Notes: a model not told the origin generated them from the sequence alone. 64,000 bases of DNA from Arthrobacter sp. TPD3018 (GCA_003075315.1 QDFQ01000008.1:79015-143014); one strand, 5' to 3'. Positions 37,355-45,449 are shown, counted from the first letter of the stretch. Numbers and translations are program-made.

Positions 37355-37370
37355 AGCAAGAGCCGTGCCA
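37355..37370 (-). promoter_or_regulatory. sigma-54 promoter of the transglycosylase-flhA-fliA operon
   Basis: Read on the minus strand: TGGCACG, four bases, TTGCT. This is a perfect -24/-12 match to the sigma-54 consensus TGGCACG-N4-TTGCW. The -12 end lies 38 bases before the ATG of the first gene. A CCGGCAA sequence follows downstream, similar to the repeats near the flgB promoter. Confidence 0.85.
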
Positions 37371-37399
37371 GATTTGGTTAAGGGAGCGCTTTGACGACC

Positions 37400-37491
37400 G
37401 TCATTCCCGCGAAGGCGGGAATCCAGACGCGTAGGTCCTGCGTCTGCCGCTGACGTTAGAGGTTATGGATTCCCGCCTGCGCGGGAATGAC
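37400..37491. repeat. REPIN-like inverted-repeat element
   Basis: Left GTCATTCCCGCGAAGGCGGG and right CCCGCCTGCGCGGGAATGAC, 50 or so bases apart. It is of the same subfamily as the 4550-4643 copy. It lies between flgN and the sigma-54 promoter. Confidence 0.8.
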
Positions 37492-37517
37492 GGTGTGGAA
37501 GGGTCGTCCCCCCAACC

Positions 37518-37832
37518 TCAGGCGTAGGCCTGGATCAGCGAGGGGCGGTAGCCGTGGCCGGCATCGCCGGTCAGAATTTGCAGGCGGCGGCGGACATTTG
37601 CCGCCATCAGGTTGACGTAGATGCGGCAGGTTTCGTTGAGGCGGTTCGCCTCGTCGGCCAGTTCGCGGATCTCGTCGCCGGCAGGGCCGGTGCCCATCGC
37701 GGCAATCTCTTCGATGCCGGCCAGTTTGTCCTGCGTCGCGCGTTCCAGCGCGGCGCAATCGTTGGTCTTCAGCGCGTCAATCTCGGCATGGAGTGCGTCG
37801 ATCACGCGGATGAGGGCATCACGCCGATTCAT
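37518..37832 (-). CDS. flgN: FlgN-like flagellar chaperone
   Basis: A 104-residue, largely helical coiled-coil protein (LIRVIDALHAEIDALKTNDC... TQDKLAGIEEIAAMG... ELADEANRLNETCRIYVNLM). Size, helix pattern and position directly after flgM fit FlgN, the export chaperone for hook-associated proteins FlgK and FlgL, both encoded in this locus. Sequence conservation of FlgN is low, so the call leans on context. Its start overlaps the flgM end by 14 bases. Confidence 0.72.
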   Translation of the reverse strand: MNRRDALIRVIDALHAEIDALKTNDCAALERATQDKLAGIEEIAAMGTGPAGDEIRELADEANRLNETCRIYVNLMAANVRRRLQILTGDAGHGYRPSLIQAYA

Positions 37833-38130
37833 GGCCGTCCCAGTTCAGCTTGAGGGCGAGCAGTCGGTCGGCGATGGTCGCCGGCAGGATGGGGAAGGTG
37901 CCGGTGGCGATCGCCTTCTTGATCTCGCCGACGCGGTCGCTGTCGACCGGGGCCGACGCGGCCATCGATTTGGCAAGGCCGCTCAGCTGCGTCGCCGGGG
38001 CTGCCGCGACGGGCTGCCGCGTCGTTGCCTGTTGTACCACTGGCTGCACCGTCGGCGCGGCCGCGGGTGCGGCGACGCGCGATACGCTTCCACTTGCCTG
38101 CTGCGGCTTTGCGCCGATTGAGTCCACCAT
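37819..38130 (-). CDS. flgM: anti-sigma-28 factor FlgM
   Basis: A 103-residue protein that binds FliA and holds it inactive until the hook is finished, when FlgM is exported. The Ala/Pro/Gln-rich N-terminal half is disordered; the C-terminal FliA-binding half has the family pattern DSDRVGEIKKAIATGTFPI then ADRLLAL. A sigma-28 promoter lies just upstream, giving FliA-dependent expression of its own inhibitor. It is followed by flgN. Confidence 0.88.
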   Translation of the reverse strand: MVDSIGAKPQQASGSVSRVAAPAAAPTVQPVVQQATTRQPVAAAPATQLSGLAKSMAASAPVDSDRVGEIKKAIATGTFPILPATIADRLLALKLNWDGHESA

Positions 38131-38163
38131 GTCCGCACCTGTGTATGTTGCCTGACAGGCGAC

Positions 38164-38190
38164 TAAACGGCCGTCTGCGAGCGCGCTTTA
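38164..38190 (-). promoter_or_regulatory. sigma-28 (FliA) promoter of flgM
   Basis: On the minus strand: TAAA (38187-38190), a 15-base spacer, then GCCGTTTA (38164-38171). The consensus is TAAA-N15-GCCGATAA, so the -35, the spacing and the GCCG of the -10 are exact. It lies 33 bases before the flgM ATG. Confidence 0.75.
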
Positions 38191-38226
38191 GCAAAAAAGA
38201 ATCGCTCGCGAAAAAAGATGCCTGCG

Positions 38227-38745
38227 TCAGTCGGTCCAGCCGGGCAGCGTGGCGCGGCCCGCTTCGATAGCGACCGCCTGCACGGGCGTGCTGCTGCCGT
38301 CGACCTTGATCATCACGCGGCCGCCCGGCGGTGCGTCGCCGACGGCCACGCCTTCGCGGCTGATCGAGAAGCCGGGCGAGCCCGCCTCGATCAGCACGGG
38401 ATCGCCGCGGCGGATCACCGGCTCTGCCTTGGTGGGCGCGAGCATGGCGGGCACCGCGCGCGCGGCGGGCGCGTCCGCGGGGCGGATCACGGGCACGAAG
38501 ATGCGCCAGTCGGGGCCGGTGCAGGACACGACGACCGCGTCATGCGCGTCGCTGCGCCAGGCGAGCGAGACGGTGGGGCATTGCGCGAGGCGCAGCCGCG
38601 TATCGATCGCGGTCCGCGCGCCGCCCTCTGCCCCGATCGGGCGGCTGGTGAAGGCGGCGACCGCGCGGTCGAGCCCGCCGGTGTCCTGGAACACGGGCAG
38701 CGTGCCCATCGGCGCGGCGGCAAGGAGCAGGGGCAGGAGGATCAT
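38227..38745 (-). CDS. flgA: flagellar P-ring assembly chaperone FlgA
   Basis: A 172-residue periplasmic protein that assists FlgI to form the P ring. A short signal peptide (ILLPLLLAAAPMG) is followed by a FlgA/SAF-type C-terminal domain: VIRRGDPVLIEAGSPGFSIS and GVAVGDAPPGGRVMIKV match the SAF domain. The start overlaps the preceding motB-like gene by four bases. It is placed with the stator pair rather than with flgI, which lies in the divergent arm. Confidence 0.87.
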   Translation of the reverse strand: MILLPLLLAAAPMGTLPVFQDTGGLDRAVAAFTSRPIGAEGGARTAIDTRLRLAQCPTVSLAWRSDAHDAVVVSCTGPDWRIFVPVIRPADAPAARAVPAMLAPTKAEPVIRRGDPVLIEAGSPGFSISREGVAVGDAPPGGRVMIKVDGSSTPVQAVAIEAGRATLPGWTD

Positions 38746-39308
38746 GGCTGATGTCCGTGTTGAGGGTCGGTGCGGGATCCGCTCGTGGTCGGAGCGTCTC
38801 CGGCAAAGGCGAGCGTGACGATCGCGGCGCGGCGTCCGGGCCGCGGCGCGGTGGTGACGGTGATGCGGTGGCTGACCGGCGCCAGCAGCGCAGCGAGCGC
38901 GCGGGCACGATCGGCGGCGAGGATTGCGGTGCTGCCGGTCGCGGCATCGACGTCGGCGCTGCTGCCGTCGGTCGATCCGGTGACGGTGAGCGCGACGCGC
39001 GGGTCGCGCACGGCTTCCCTGGCCCAGGCGACGACCGCCGCGGAACCGCCGGGCAGCGCCGCCGATCCGGGGGCGAAATCGAACAGACCCGCCGCCATGA
39101 CCGGCATCGGTGGGGGCGGGGGGGCGTGCAGTGCCGCCTCGCCGCCGAAGCTGCGCCGAAGCGCCTCGGTGACGGCGCGTGGGCGTTCGCTCGCCTGCAA
39201 CAGGACGAAGAAGCCGACGAGCAGCAGCGCGAGATCGGCGAGCGTCACCAGCCACACGGGACGGCTCGGCGCAGGCTCCGGCCAGACGGGAAGCGCGGGG
39301 GCGGTCAT
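38742..39308 (-). CDS. short MotB-like stator protein
   Basis: A 188-residue protein with one N-terminal membrane segment (VWLVTLADLALLLVGFFVLL) containing an Asp at the place of the proton-carrying Asp of MotB. Its divergent OmpA-like periplasmic domain (LFDFAPGSAALPGGS, VTGSTDGS, DRARALAALL) is shorter than that of the canonical motB at 50251. It is coupled by four-base overlaps to the motA-like gene before it and flgA after it. It is probably an alternative stator subunit, inferred from the pair and context. Confidence 0.75.
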   Translation of the reverse strand: MTAPALPVWPEPAPSRPVWLVTLADLALLLVGFFVLLQASERPRAVTEALRRSFGGEAALHAPPPPPMPVMAAGLFDFAPGSAALPGGSAAVVAWAREAVRDPRVALTVTGSTDGSSADVDAATGSTAILAADRARALAALLAPVSHRITVTTAPRPGRRAAIVTLAFAGDAPTTSGSRTDPQHGHQP

Positions 39309-39949
39309 GCGACGCTGTGCAATTGGTGGCGCGGCGTTTCGCGCAGCGCGAGCGCGACGAGCGGCGCCTCGATCCGCGCGCGTTCGAACGCCTCGACCTT
39401 GCCCGCAGCGCGCAGGCGGTGGCAGACCGGCATGAAGATGAGGTTGGCGAACAGCGCGCCGTAGAGCGTCGCGAGCAGCGCCACCGCCATCGCGCCGCCG
39501 ATCGCCTGCGGGTCGGTCATCTGCGCGAACATGCCGGCGAGGCCGATCAGCGTGCCGACCATGCCCATCGCCGGCGCGGCCTCGGCGGCGCCGGACCAGA
39601 CGTCGGCGGCGGCGGCCTGGCGATCGATCCGCTTTTGCCGGTGAAAGCGTAGCAGCGCCTCGACCTCGCGGGCGACCGCTCCGTCGACGATCGCGGCGAT
39701 CGCGGCGGCAACATCGGGATCGGCGATCACCGATTTGTCGAGCGCGACGACGCCGTGGCGCTTGGCGATCCGGTCCTGCGCGGCGATCTGTTCGAGCAGC
39801 GGATCGGCGGAGAAGGCGCGGCGTGGCAGGACGCGGAGCGCCACCACCGCGCGGCCGACGTCGCAGAGCGGCGCACGCAGCACCGTGGCGACGAGCGTGC
39901 CGCCGCCGACAATGGCGAATGCGATCGGATCGAAGAGCTGGGCGATCAT
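39305..39949 (-). CDS. short MotA/TolQ/ExbB-type channel protein
   Basis: A 214-residue membrane protein. There are hydrophobic segments near the N-terminus (PIAFAIVGGGTLVATVL) and two more near the C-terminus (APAMGMVGTLIGLAGMF and AVALLATLYGALFANLIFM) with the conserved proline region of MotA. A cytoplasmic stretch (about 30-120) carries charged residues such as those that touch the rotor. It is smaller than the 287-residue MotA at 49381. With the following motB-like gene it forms a second stator pair. Confidence 0.78.
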   Translation of the reverse strand: MIAQLFDPIAFAIVGGGTLVATVLRAPLCDVGRAVVALRVLPRRAFSADPLLEQIAAQDRIAKRHGVVALDKSVIADPDVAAAIAAIVDGAVAREVEALLRFHRQKRIDRQAAAADVWSGAAEAAPAMGMVGTLIGLAGMFAQMTDPQAIGGAMAVALLATLYGALFANLIFMPVCHRLRAAGKVEAFERARIEAPLVALALRETPRHQLHSVA

Positions 39950-39961
39950 GCGCGGATATAA

Positions 39962-39977
39962 TGCAAGGGGTGGGCCA
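39962..39977 (-). promoter_or_regulatory. possible sigma-54 promoter of the short motA-motB-flgA operon
   Basis: On the minus strand: TGGCCCA, CCCC, TTGCA. The invariant GG and GC of the -24/-12 elements are present with correct spacing. The ATG lies only 12 bases beyond, so the message would be nearly leaderless or the true start is further in; this lowers confidence. Confidence 0.55.
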
Positions 39978-40016
39978 GTTGAGATTGGGGCGTCTGTTCG
40001 GCTGCACGGATCCTTC

Positions 40017-40119
40017 GTCATCCCGGCGAAGGCCGGGATCCATGGATACGATGCGGCCGCCGTTGACGCGCGCCATCACGCTCACCGCTTCCATGGATCC
40101 CGGCGTGCGCCGGGATGAC
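40017..40119. repeat. REPIN-like inverted-repeat element
   Basis: Left GTCATCCCGGCGAAGGCCGG with GATCCATGG, and right CCATGGATCCCGGCGTGCGC then CGGGATGAC. The arms are inverted copies about 55 bases apart. Same subfamily as 4418-4519. It sits in the intergenic region between the divergent flagellar arms. Confidence 0.82.
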
Positions 40120-40151
40120 GAAAGTGGGGTGCGCTGTCTTCGAGACAAATG

Positions 40152-40210
40152 CGGCAAGCCCGGCAAGCGCAGCGGCAACGACCGGCAAGCGCTTGCCGTC
40201 CCGCTTGCCG
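40152..40210. promoter_or_regulatory. CGGCAAG repeat array upstream of flgB (candidate activator sites)
   Basis: Six near-identical heptamers in 59 bases: CGGCAAG at 40152, 40161 and 40183, CGGCAAC at 40173, and the inverse CTTGCCG at 40192 and 40204. The pair 40182-40197 forms a 16-base near-perfect palindrome, CCGGCAAGCGCTTGCCG being the text around it. They lie 64-122 bases before the sigma-54 promoter, where an enhancer-binding activator (FlbD or FleQ type) would bind. Confidence 0.6.
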
Positions 40211-40273
40211 CTTACCTGATAACACGCCTTAGACGCTTAAAAATCGAACGCCCAACCTCCTGCCGCGAAAAAC

Positions 40274-40289
40274 TGGCACGGCGGTTGCT
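40274..40289 (+). promoter_or_regulatory. sigma-54 promoter of the flgB operon
   Basis: TGGCACG, GCGG, TTGCT: a perfect match to the -24/-12 consensus. The -12 end is 43 bases before the flgB ATG at 40332. Confidence 0.88.
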
Positions 40290-40331
40290 TAGCGTCTCGG
40301 CAGCGCAATGGTGCGCCGGAGATTTGGCCCG

Positions 40332-40679
40332 ATGGCCGCTGACAGTCTGTTCGGAATTCACGGATCCGCCCTGGAAGTGCGTTCGCAGCGCATGGGCGTG
40401 CTCGCGTCGAATATCGCCAACGCCTCGACCCCCGGGTTCAAGGCGAAGGACATCGATTTCAAGTCGGCGCTCGCGTCGATGGAGAGCGATGCGGGCGAAA
40501 AGGGGATCGCCGCCGCGACCAAATATCGCGTGCCGGTGCAGACCTCGATGGATGGCAACACCGTCGAGCTGAACCAGGAACAGACCGCCTTCGCCGAAAA
40601 TGCCGTCCAGTATCAGACGACGCTGTCGTTCCTGAACGGACGCATCGGCCAGATCACCCGCGCGCTGAAGGGGGAGTAA
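40332..40679 (+). CDS. flgB: flagellar basal-body rod protein FlgB
   Basis: A 115-residue proximal rod protein, first gene of the flgB-flgL operon. The N-terminal rod/hook motif LASNIANASTPGFKAKDIDF (about 25-44) is typical, and the C-terminal helix has YQTTLSFLNGRIGQI. It is exported by the flagellar type III system and so has no signal peptide. ATG at 40332 is chosen because it lies at a normal distance from the sigma-54 promoter. It is followed by flgC four bases later. Confidence 0.95.
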   Translation: MAADSLFGIHGSALEVRSQRMGVLASNIANASTPGFKAKDIDFKSALASMESDAGEKGIAAATKYRVPVQTSMDGNTVELNQEQTAFAENAVQYQTTLSFLNGRIGQITRALKGE

Positions 40680-40683
40680 GGCC

Positions 40684-41091
40684 ATGGCCGATCCGATGAG
40701 CGTCTTTCAGGTGGCAGGCCGCGCGATGAGCGCGCAGCTCGTCCGCCTGAACACGACCGCCTCCAACCTTGCCAATGCCGGCGGTACGACCGGGTCGGCG
40801 GACACCGCGTACAAGACGATGAAGCCGGTGTTCCGCACCAGCTTCGACGCCGCGAGCGGCCTCGCCACCGTCGATGTCGAAAAGATCGTCACCGCGGGCG
40901 AAGCGCCGACCAAGATCTACGACCCCAACAATCCGGTCGCGGACAAGGACGGCAATATCTACCAAGCCGCCGTCGATGAAAGCCGCGAGTTCGTCGACAT
41001 GATGGAGACGGCGCGCTCGTACCAGAACAACGTCGAGGTGATGAACACTGCCAAGCAGCTCACCATCGATACCCTCAAGCTGGGCCGCTGA
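40684..41091 (+). CDS. flgC: flagellar basal-body rod protein FlgC
   Basis: A 135-residue rod protein. The N-terminal RLNTTASNLANAGGTTGSAD helix and the C-terminal EFVDMMETARSYQNNVEVMN pattern are those of the FlgC family. It joins FlgB, FlgF and FlgG in the drive shaft. It starts four bases after flgB and ends three before flgD. Confidence 0.96.
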   Translation: MADPMSVFQVAGRAMSAQLVRLNTTASNLANAGGTTGSADTAYKTMKPVFRTSFDAASGLATVDVEKIVTAGEAPTKIYDPNNPVADKDGNIYQAAVDESREFVDMMETARSYQNNVEVMNTAKQLTIDTLKLGR

Positions 41092-41093
41092 TC

Positions 41094-41822
41094 ATGACCA
41101 CTACGACATCCGCATCGGGTTCGTCGTTCGACACGACGCTCGCCAATCTCGGCATCAAACGGGCCGCGAGCAACACCGGCACGACGACCGCCAGCGGTGC
41201 ATCGACCGTCACCGGCGTCACCAAGACGACGCTGGACCAGTCCGACTTCCTGACGCTGCTGACCACGCAGCTGAAGAACCAGGACCCGTTCGCGCCGATG
41301 GACAACACGCAGATGGTCGCCCAGATGGCGCAATTCTCGTCCGTCGCCGGCATCAGCGAGATGAACAAGTCGCTGGCCGGCATTTCGAACAAGCTGGGCT
41401 CGACCAGCGCGAGCGATGCGATGAGCTATGTCGGCAAGACCGTGCTGACCGAAGGATCGACCGCCTATCCGCGCTCGACCGGCGGGATCGACGGCGCGGT
41501 CGAGCTGGACGACGACGCGACGCAGGTCACGGTGTCGATCAGCGACGCCAACGGCGGCATGCTGCGCCAGCTCGATCTCGGCGCACAGAAGAAGGGTTCG
41601 GTCGCCTTCGACTGGGACGGCAAGGACGGGTCCGGCCAGGATGCCGGCAAGGGCCCCTTCACCATCAGCGCCTTCGCCACCGGTGGCGACAAGACGATCA
41701 CCAGCCGCACGCTCGTCTGGGCGCCGGTCGAATCCGTGTCCCTGCCATCCAGCGGCAAGCCCGTTCTGAAGGTCGTCGGCGTCGGTGACGTCGATCCGTC
41801 CAACGTCCGTTCCGCCGCCTGA
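41094..41822 (+). CDS. flgD: flagellar hook capping protein FlgD
   Basis: A 242-residue hook scaffold that caps the growing hook. The conserved N-terminal region LDQSDFLTLLTTQLKNQDPF then APMDNTQMVAQMAQFS is diagnostic. The C-terminal half has the FlgD Ig-like/Tudor domains, with VAFDWDGKDGSG. The first 45 residues are Ser/Thr-rich. It ends 36 bases before flgE. Confidence 0.95.
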   Translation: MTTTTSASGSSFDTTLANLGIKRAASNTGTTTASGASTVTGVTKTTLDQSDFLTLLTTQLKNQDPFAPMDNTQMVAQMAQFSSVAGISEMNKSLAGISNKLGSTSASDAMSYVGKTVLTEGSTAYPRSTGGIDGAVELDDDATQVTVSISDANGGMLRQLDLGAQKKGSVAFDWDGKDGSGQDAGKGPFTISAFATGGDKTITSRTLVWAPVESVSLPSSGKPVLKVVGVGDVDPSNVRSAA

Positions 41823-41858
41823 TCTTCCCCCCGTTTTCCGCATTCCAGGAGAAACCCA

Positions 41859-43127
41859 ATGTCCTTCTTCACCTCGCTGTCCGGTCTTCAGGCTTCGCAG
41901 ACCGACATGGACACCATCTCGCACAACCTCGCCAACGTCTCGACCACGGGCTTCAAGAAGAGCCGCGTCGAGTTTTCGGACGTCATCGCATCGAGCGTGT
42001 CGACCGATCCGCGCAAGATGGTCGGTTCGGGCGTCATCGTGAAGGCGACGCAGCAGCAGTTCAAGAACGGCAACCTGCAGGGCACGACCAACGCGCTCGA
42101 CCTCGCGGTCATGGGTGAAGGCTTCTTCACCGTGAAGACGACCGGCGCCAGCGACGCGATCGCCTATACCCGCAACGGTTCGTTCTCGGTCGATGCCAGC
42201 CGCAACGTCGTAGACAGCCAGGGCAGCTACCTGATGGTCTATCCCGTCGACGGCGACGGCAACGTCACCGCCACCGGTGAGGACGGCCTGACCAACCTGC
42301 AGCTGCAGCAGACCAGCGGTACGCCGAAGGCGACGCAGTCCGTGTCGACCGCGATCAACCTGTCGGGCACGACGACCGTCAACAAGAAGGTATTCGACCG
42401 CACCGACACGACGACGTACAACAACTCGGTCGCCACCCGCGTCTACGATGCGAACGGTAATCCGATGACGATGACCAGCTATTACGTGCGCACCGCCGTG
42501 CCCGATGCGACGAAGGGCACGGATAGCACCTGGGCGGTCTACACCTTTGTCGGCGACAAGCAGCTGGAAGTCGGCGGCAAGAAGGACCCCGTCGAAATCA
42601 CCTTTGCCAACACCGGTGCGATCAAGACACCGGCGACGCCGATCCAGTACGATACGTTCATCCCGCTGTCGGGCGCCGCGGCGCAGAACCTGACGCTGAA
42701 CCTCGGCAACTCGACGCAGCTGGCGTCGGCGTTCGCGGTCAATAGCAAGAGCCAGGACGGCGTGCCCGTCGGTCAGCTGGCCGGCGTGACGGTGACGTCG
42801 GAAGGCCTGATCCAGGCCAGCTTCTCGAACGGTGACATCGTGCCGCTGGGCAAGGTGGCGCTGGCGAAGTTCTCGACGCCGACCGGCCTGCGCCAGATCG
42901 GCAACAGCTATTGGTCGGCGACGGGTCTGTCGGGCACTGCGACGATGGGGTCGGCGGCCGCCGACGGCTTCGGGTCGCTGATGTCGGGTCAGATCGAAGG
43001 ATCGAACGTCGACATCACCGAGGAACTGGTCAACCTGATCGCCGCGCAGCGCAACTTCCAGGCGAACTCGAAGGCGCTCGATACCGCGAACCAGGTCTCG
43101 CAGACCATCATCCAGATCCGCGGCTAA
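41859..43127 (+). CDS. flgE: flagellar hook protein FlgE
   Basis: A 422-residue hook subunit. The N-terminal heptad region LSGLQASQTDMDTISHNLAN then TTGFKKSRVEFSDV, the central FlgE D2 domain and the C-terminal ITEELVNLIAAQRNFQANSK then ALDTANQVSQTIIQIRG are all present. The gene is rich in Thr and Asn codons, as usual for hook proteins. AGGAG precedes its ATG, giving strong translation. Confidence 0.96.
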   Translation: MSFFTSLSGLQASQTDMDTISHNLANVSTTGFKKSRVEFSDVIASSVSTDPRKMVGSGVIVKATQQQFKNGNLQGTTNALDLAVMGEGFFTVKTTGASDAIAYTRNGSFSVDASRNVVDSQGSYLMVYPVDGDGNVTATGEDGLTNLQLQQTSGTPKATQSVSTAINLSGTTTVNKKVFDRTDTTTYNNSVATRVYDANGNPMTMTSYYVRTAVPDATKGTDSTWAVYTFVGDKQLEVGGKKDPVEITFANTGAIKTPATPIQYDTFIPLSGAAAQNLTLNLGNSTQLASAFAVNSKSQDGVPVGQLAGVTVTSEGLIQASFSNGDIVPLGKVALAKFSTPTGLRQIGNSYWSATGLSGTATMGSAAADGFGSLMSGQIEGSNVDITEELVNLIAAQRNFQANSKALDTANQVSQTIIQIRG

Positions 43128-43156
43128 ACGAGTCGGTGGGGACGCGGGAGCGCTAG

Positions 43157-43909
43157 ATGGACAAATTGGTCTACACGGCGGCGACGGGTCTGCGCGCGCA
43201 CATGCAGGCGCAGGCCGCGATCGCCAACAATATGGCGAACGCGTCCACTACGGGCTTTCGCGCCGATCGCGTCATCTTCGACCGGATCGAGCTGAAGGGC
43301 GGCGGTGCGCAGCTGGAGGCGCGCGCGCCGACCAGCGAGGAAGTCACCGACGCCGACCGCGCGCCGGGTGCCATCCAGCATACCGGCCGCGCACTCGACG
43401 TCGCCGTCACCGGCGTCAACGACTGGCTGGCGGTACAATCGAGCGACGGGTCCGAAGCCTATACTCGCCGCGGCGACCTGGAGGTCGCGCCGTCGGGCGT
43501 GTTGCAGACCGGCGACGGCTTCATCGTGCAGGGTCAGAACGGCCCGATCACGCTGCCGCCGTACACCAGCCTGACGATCGCCGGCGACGGGACGATCAGC
43601 ATCATCCCGCAAGGGGGCGATGCCGCCAATCCGCAGGTGGTCGACCGGCTGAAGATCGTCGACACCAAGGGGTCGCAGACGGTCAAGGGCCTCGACAACC
43701 TACTGCGCGTGAAGGGCGGGGGCACGCTGCCCGCGAACCTCGACGCCAAGGTGCAGGGCGGCGCGCTGGAGGGCTCCAACGTCAACATGACGCAGGTGCT
43801 CGTCGATATGCTGGAAAACCAGCGCAGCTACGAAATTCAGGCCAATCTGATGAAATCGGCCAAGGAACTGGACGAAGGCGGCTCATCCGTGATGCGCCTG
43901 CCGAGCTAA
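43157..43909 (+). CDS. flgF: flagellar basal-body rod protein FlgF
   Basis: A 250-residue proximal rod protein. The N-terminal MDKLVYTAATGLRAHMQAQA then IANNMANASTTGFRADR motif and the C-terminal LEGSNVNMTQVLVDMLENQR motif define the FlgF/FlgG group; the length and the MDKLVYTAATG start favour FlgF. It lies between flgE and flgG in the usual order. Confidence 0.95.
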   Translation: MDKLVYTAATGLRAHMQAQAAIANNMANASTTGFRADRVIFDRIELKGGGAQLEARAPTSEEVTDADRAPGAIQHTGRALDVAVTGVNDWLAVQSSDGSEAYTRRGDLEVAPSGVLQTGDGFIVQGQNGPITLPPYTSLTIAGDGTISIIPQGGDAANPQVVDRLKIVDTKGSQTVKGLDNLLRVKGGGTLPANLDAKVQGGALEGSNVNMTQVLVDMLENQRSYEIQANLMKSAKELDEGGSSVMRLPS

Positions 43910-43921
43910 GGGACGAAGAGC

Positions 43922-44710
43922 ATGTCATCCTCCGCCATGCATATCGCGCGCACCGGGCTCGACGCCCAGGATACGCGCATGCGAGTCATTTCGAACAACC
44001 TCGCGAACGTCAACACGACGGCGTTCAAGAAGGATCGCGCCGCGTTCGAGACGTTGGCCTATCAGACGGTCACGGCACCGGGGTCTCAGTCGACCGCGGA
44101 AACCAAGTACGCGACGGGCCTGAACCTCGGCACCGGTGTGCGCGTGCAGGGCACGGCGCGGATCGATACGCAGGGATCGCTGACGCAGACCGGCAACAGC
44201 TTCGACCTGGCGCTGGACGGCGACGGCTATTTCCAGATCCAGATGCCGGGCGGCCAGCTGGGCTATACGCGCGCGGGCAACTTCAATCGCAGTCCGGAAG
44301 GCTTGCTGGTGACGTCGGAGGGCTATCAGGTCCAGCCGGGCATCACCGTGCCGGCGAACGCGACCTCGGTGTCGATCGGCACCGATGGCACCGTGACCGC
44401 ACAGATCCCGGGGCAGACGACGGGCAGCACGCTGGGCCAGATCCAGATCGCGAGCTTCCCCAATCCCACCGGCCTGCAATCGACCGGCGACAATTACCTG
44501 CGCGAAACCGCCTCGTCGGGTGCGGCCAACCTCGGCATCGCCGGGCAGGATGGCCGCGGCAACGTGCGCCAGGGCAGCCTGGAAGCGTCGAACGTCAACG
44601 TCGTCGAGGAACTGGTCGACATGATCGAGACGCAGCGCGCCTATGAGGTCAATTCCAAGATGATCTCGTCCTCCGACGAAATGCTCAAATACGTGAACCA
44701 GAACCTGTAA
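43922..44710 (+). CDS. flgG: flagellar distal rod protein FlgG
   Basis: A 262-residue distal rod protein. ARTGLDAQDTRMRVISNNLA then NVNTTAFKKDRAAF at the N-terminus and LEASNVNVVEELVDMIETQR then AYEVNSKMISSSDEML at the C-terminus are FlgG signatures. It polymerises on FlgF to complete the rod through the P and L rings encoded by the next two genes. Confidence 0.96.
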   Translation: MSSSAMHIARTGLDAQDTRMRVISNNLANVNTTAFKKDRAAFETLAYQTVTAPGSQSTAETKYATGLNLGTGVRVQGTARIDTQGSLTQTGNSFDLALDGDGYFQIQMPGGQLGYTRAGNFNRSPEGLLVTSEGYQVQPGITVPANATSVSIGTDGTVTAQIPGQTTGSTLGQIQIASFPNPTGLQSTGDNYLRETASSGAANLGIAGQDGRGNVRQGSLEASNVNVVEELVDMIETQRAYEVNSKMISSSDEMLKYVNQNL

Positions 44711-44711
44711 C

Positions 44712-45449
44712 ATGGCCTCCGCACCCAACCCCTTCCGCCCCGGCGCCTTCGTCGTCAGCCACTGGGCCGAGATCGCGCTCGCCGCGGCATCCAGCCTGCT
44801 CGTGCTCGCCGCGCTTACGCCGGGCGAGGCGAACGCCAGCATCTTCGGCAAGAAGAAGCCGGCGGAGGACTTCACCGTCGTGCGCGCGCCGATGACGCCG
44901 CCGCCGGCCCCGGCCAATGGCGCGATCTTCCAGGCGAGCGATGGCTATGCGCCGCTGTACGAAGGCTGGCGCGCGCGCCGTGTCGGCGATCCGCTGACGA
45001 TCGTGCTGGTCGAGAACACCGCCGCGTCCAAGTCGTCGAGCTCGAAGCTCGATTCGAGCGGGCAGGGCGGCATCACCCCGCCGACCACCGGGCCGCTGAG
45101 CCTGTTCGGCGCGACCGATGCGTCGATGAGCGGCACGCGCGGCTTCAACGGGCAGGGGCAGGCGAACCAGGCCAATTCGCTGTCGGGCGAAGTCTCGGTG
45201 ACGGTCGCGGCGGTCTATCCCAACGGCACGATGCTGGTGCAGGGGCAGAAGCGCGTGACGCTGAACCGCGGCGACGAATTCGTGCGGATCAAGGGGCTGG
45301 TGCGCAGCGCCGACATCAGCGCCGACAATCGCGTGCTGTCGACCCGCGTCGCCGACGCGCAGATCTCCTACACCGGCAAGGGCGACGTCGCGCGCGCCGG
45401 GCGGCAGGGCTGGCTCGGCCGCTTCTTCTCCGTCGTGTCGCCGTTCTGA
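44712..45449 (+). CDS. flgH: flagellar L-ring protein FlgH
   Basis: A 245-residue outer-membrane L-ring protein. The N-terminal hydrophobic stretch (IALAAASSLLVLAALTPGEA) serves as signal sequence. I do not see a clear lipobox Cys, which most FlgH proteins have. The core YEGWRARRVGDPLTIVLVEN, SLSGEVSVTVAAVYPNGTML then VQGQKRVTLNRGDEFVRIKG and the ADISADNRVLSTRVADAQI strand are diagnostic. It starts one base after flgG. Confidence 0.94.
   Translation: MASAPNPFRPGAFVVSHWAEIALAAASSLLVLAALTPGEANASIFGKKKPAEDFTVVRAPMTPPPAPANGAIFQASDGYAPLYEGWRARRVGDPLTIVLVENTAASKSSSSKLDSSGQGGITPPTTGPLSLFGATDASMSGTRGFNGQGQANQANSLSGEVSVTVAAVYPNGTMLVQGQKRVTLNRGDEFVRIKGLVRSADISADNRVLSTRVADAQISYTGKGDVARAGRQGWLGRFFSVVSPF

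Noticed and set aside
40152-40210. CGGCAAG repeats as a CRISPR or iteron array
   Set aside because: The units are only seven bases with irregular 8-12 base spacing, both orientations and no cas or rep gene. Their place before a sigma-54 promoter fits activator sites better.
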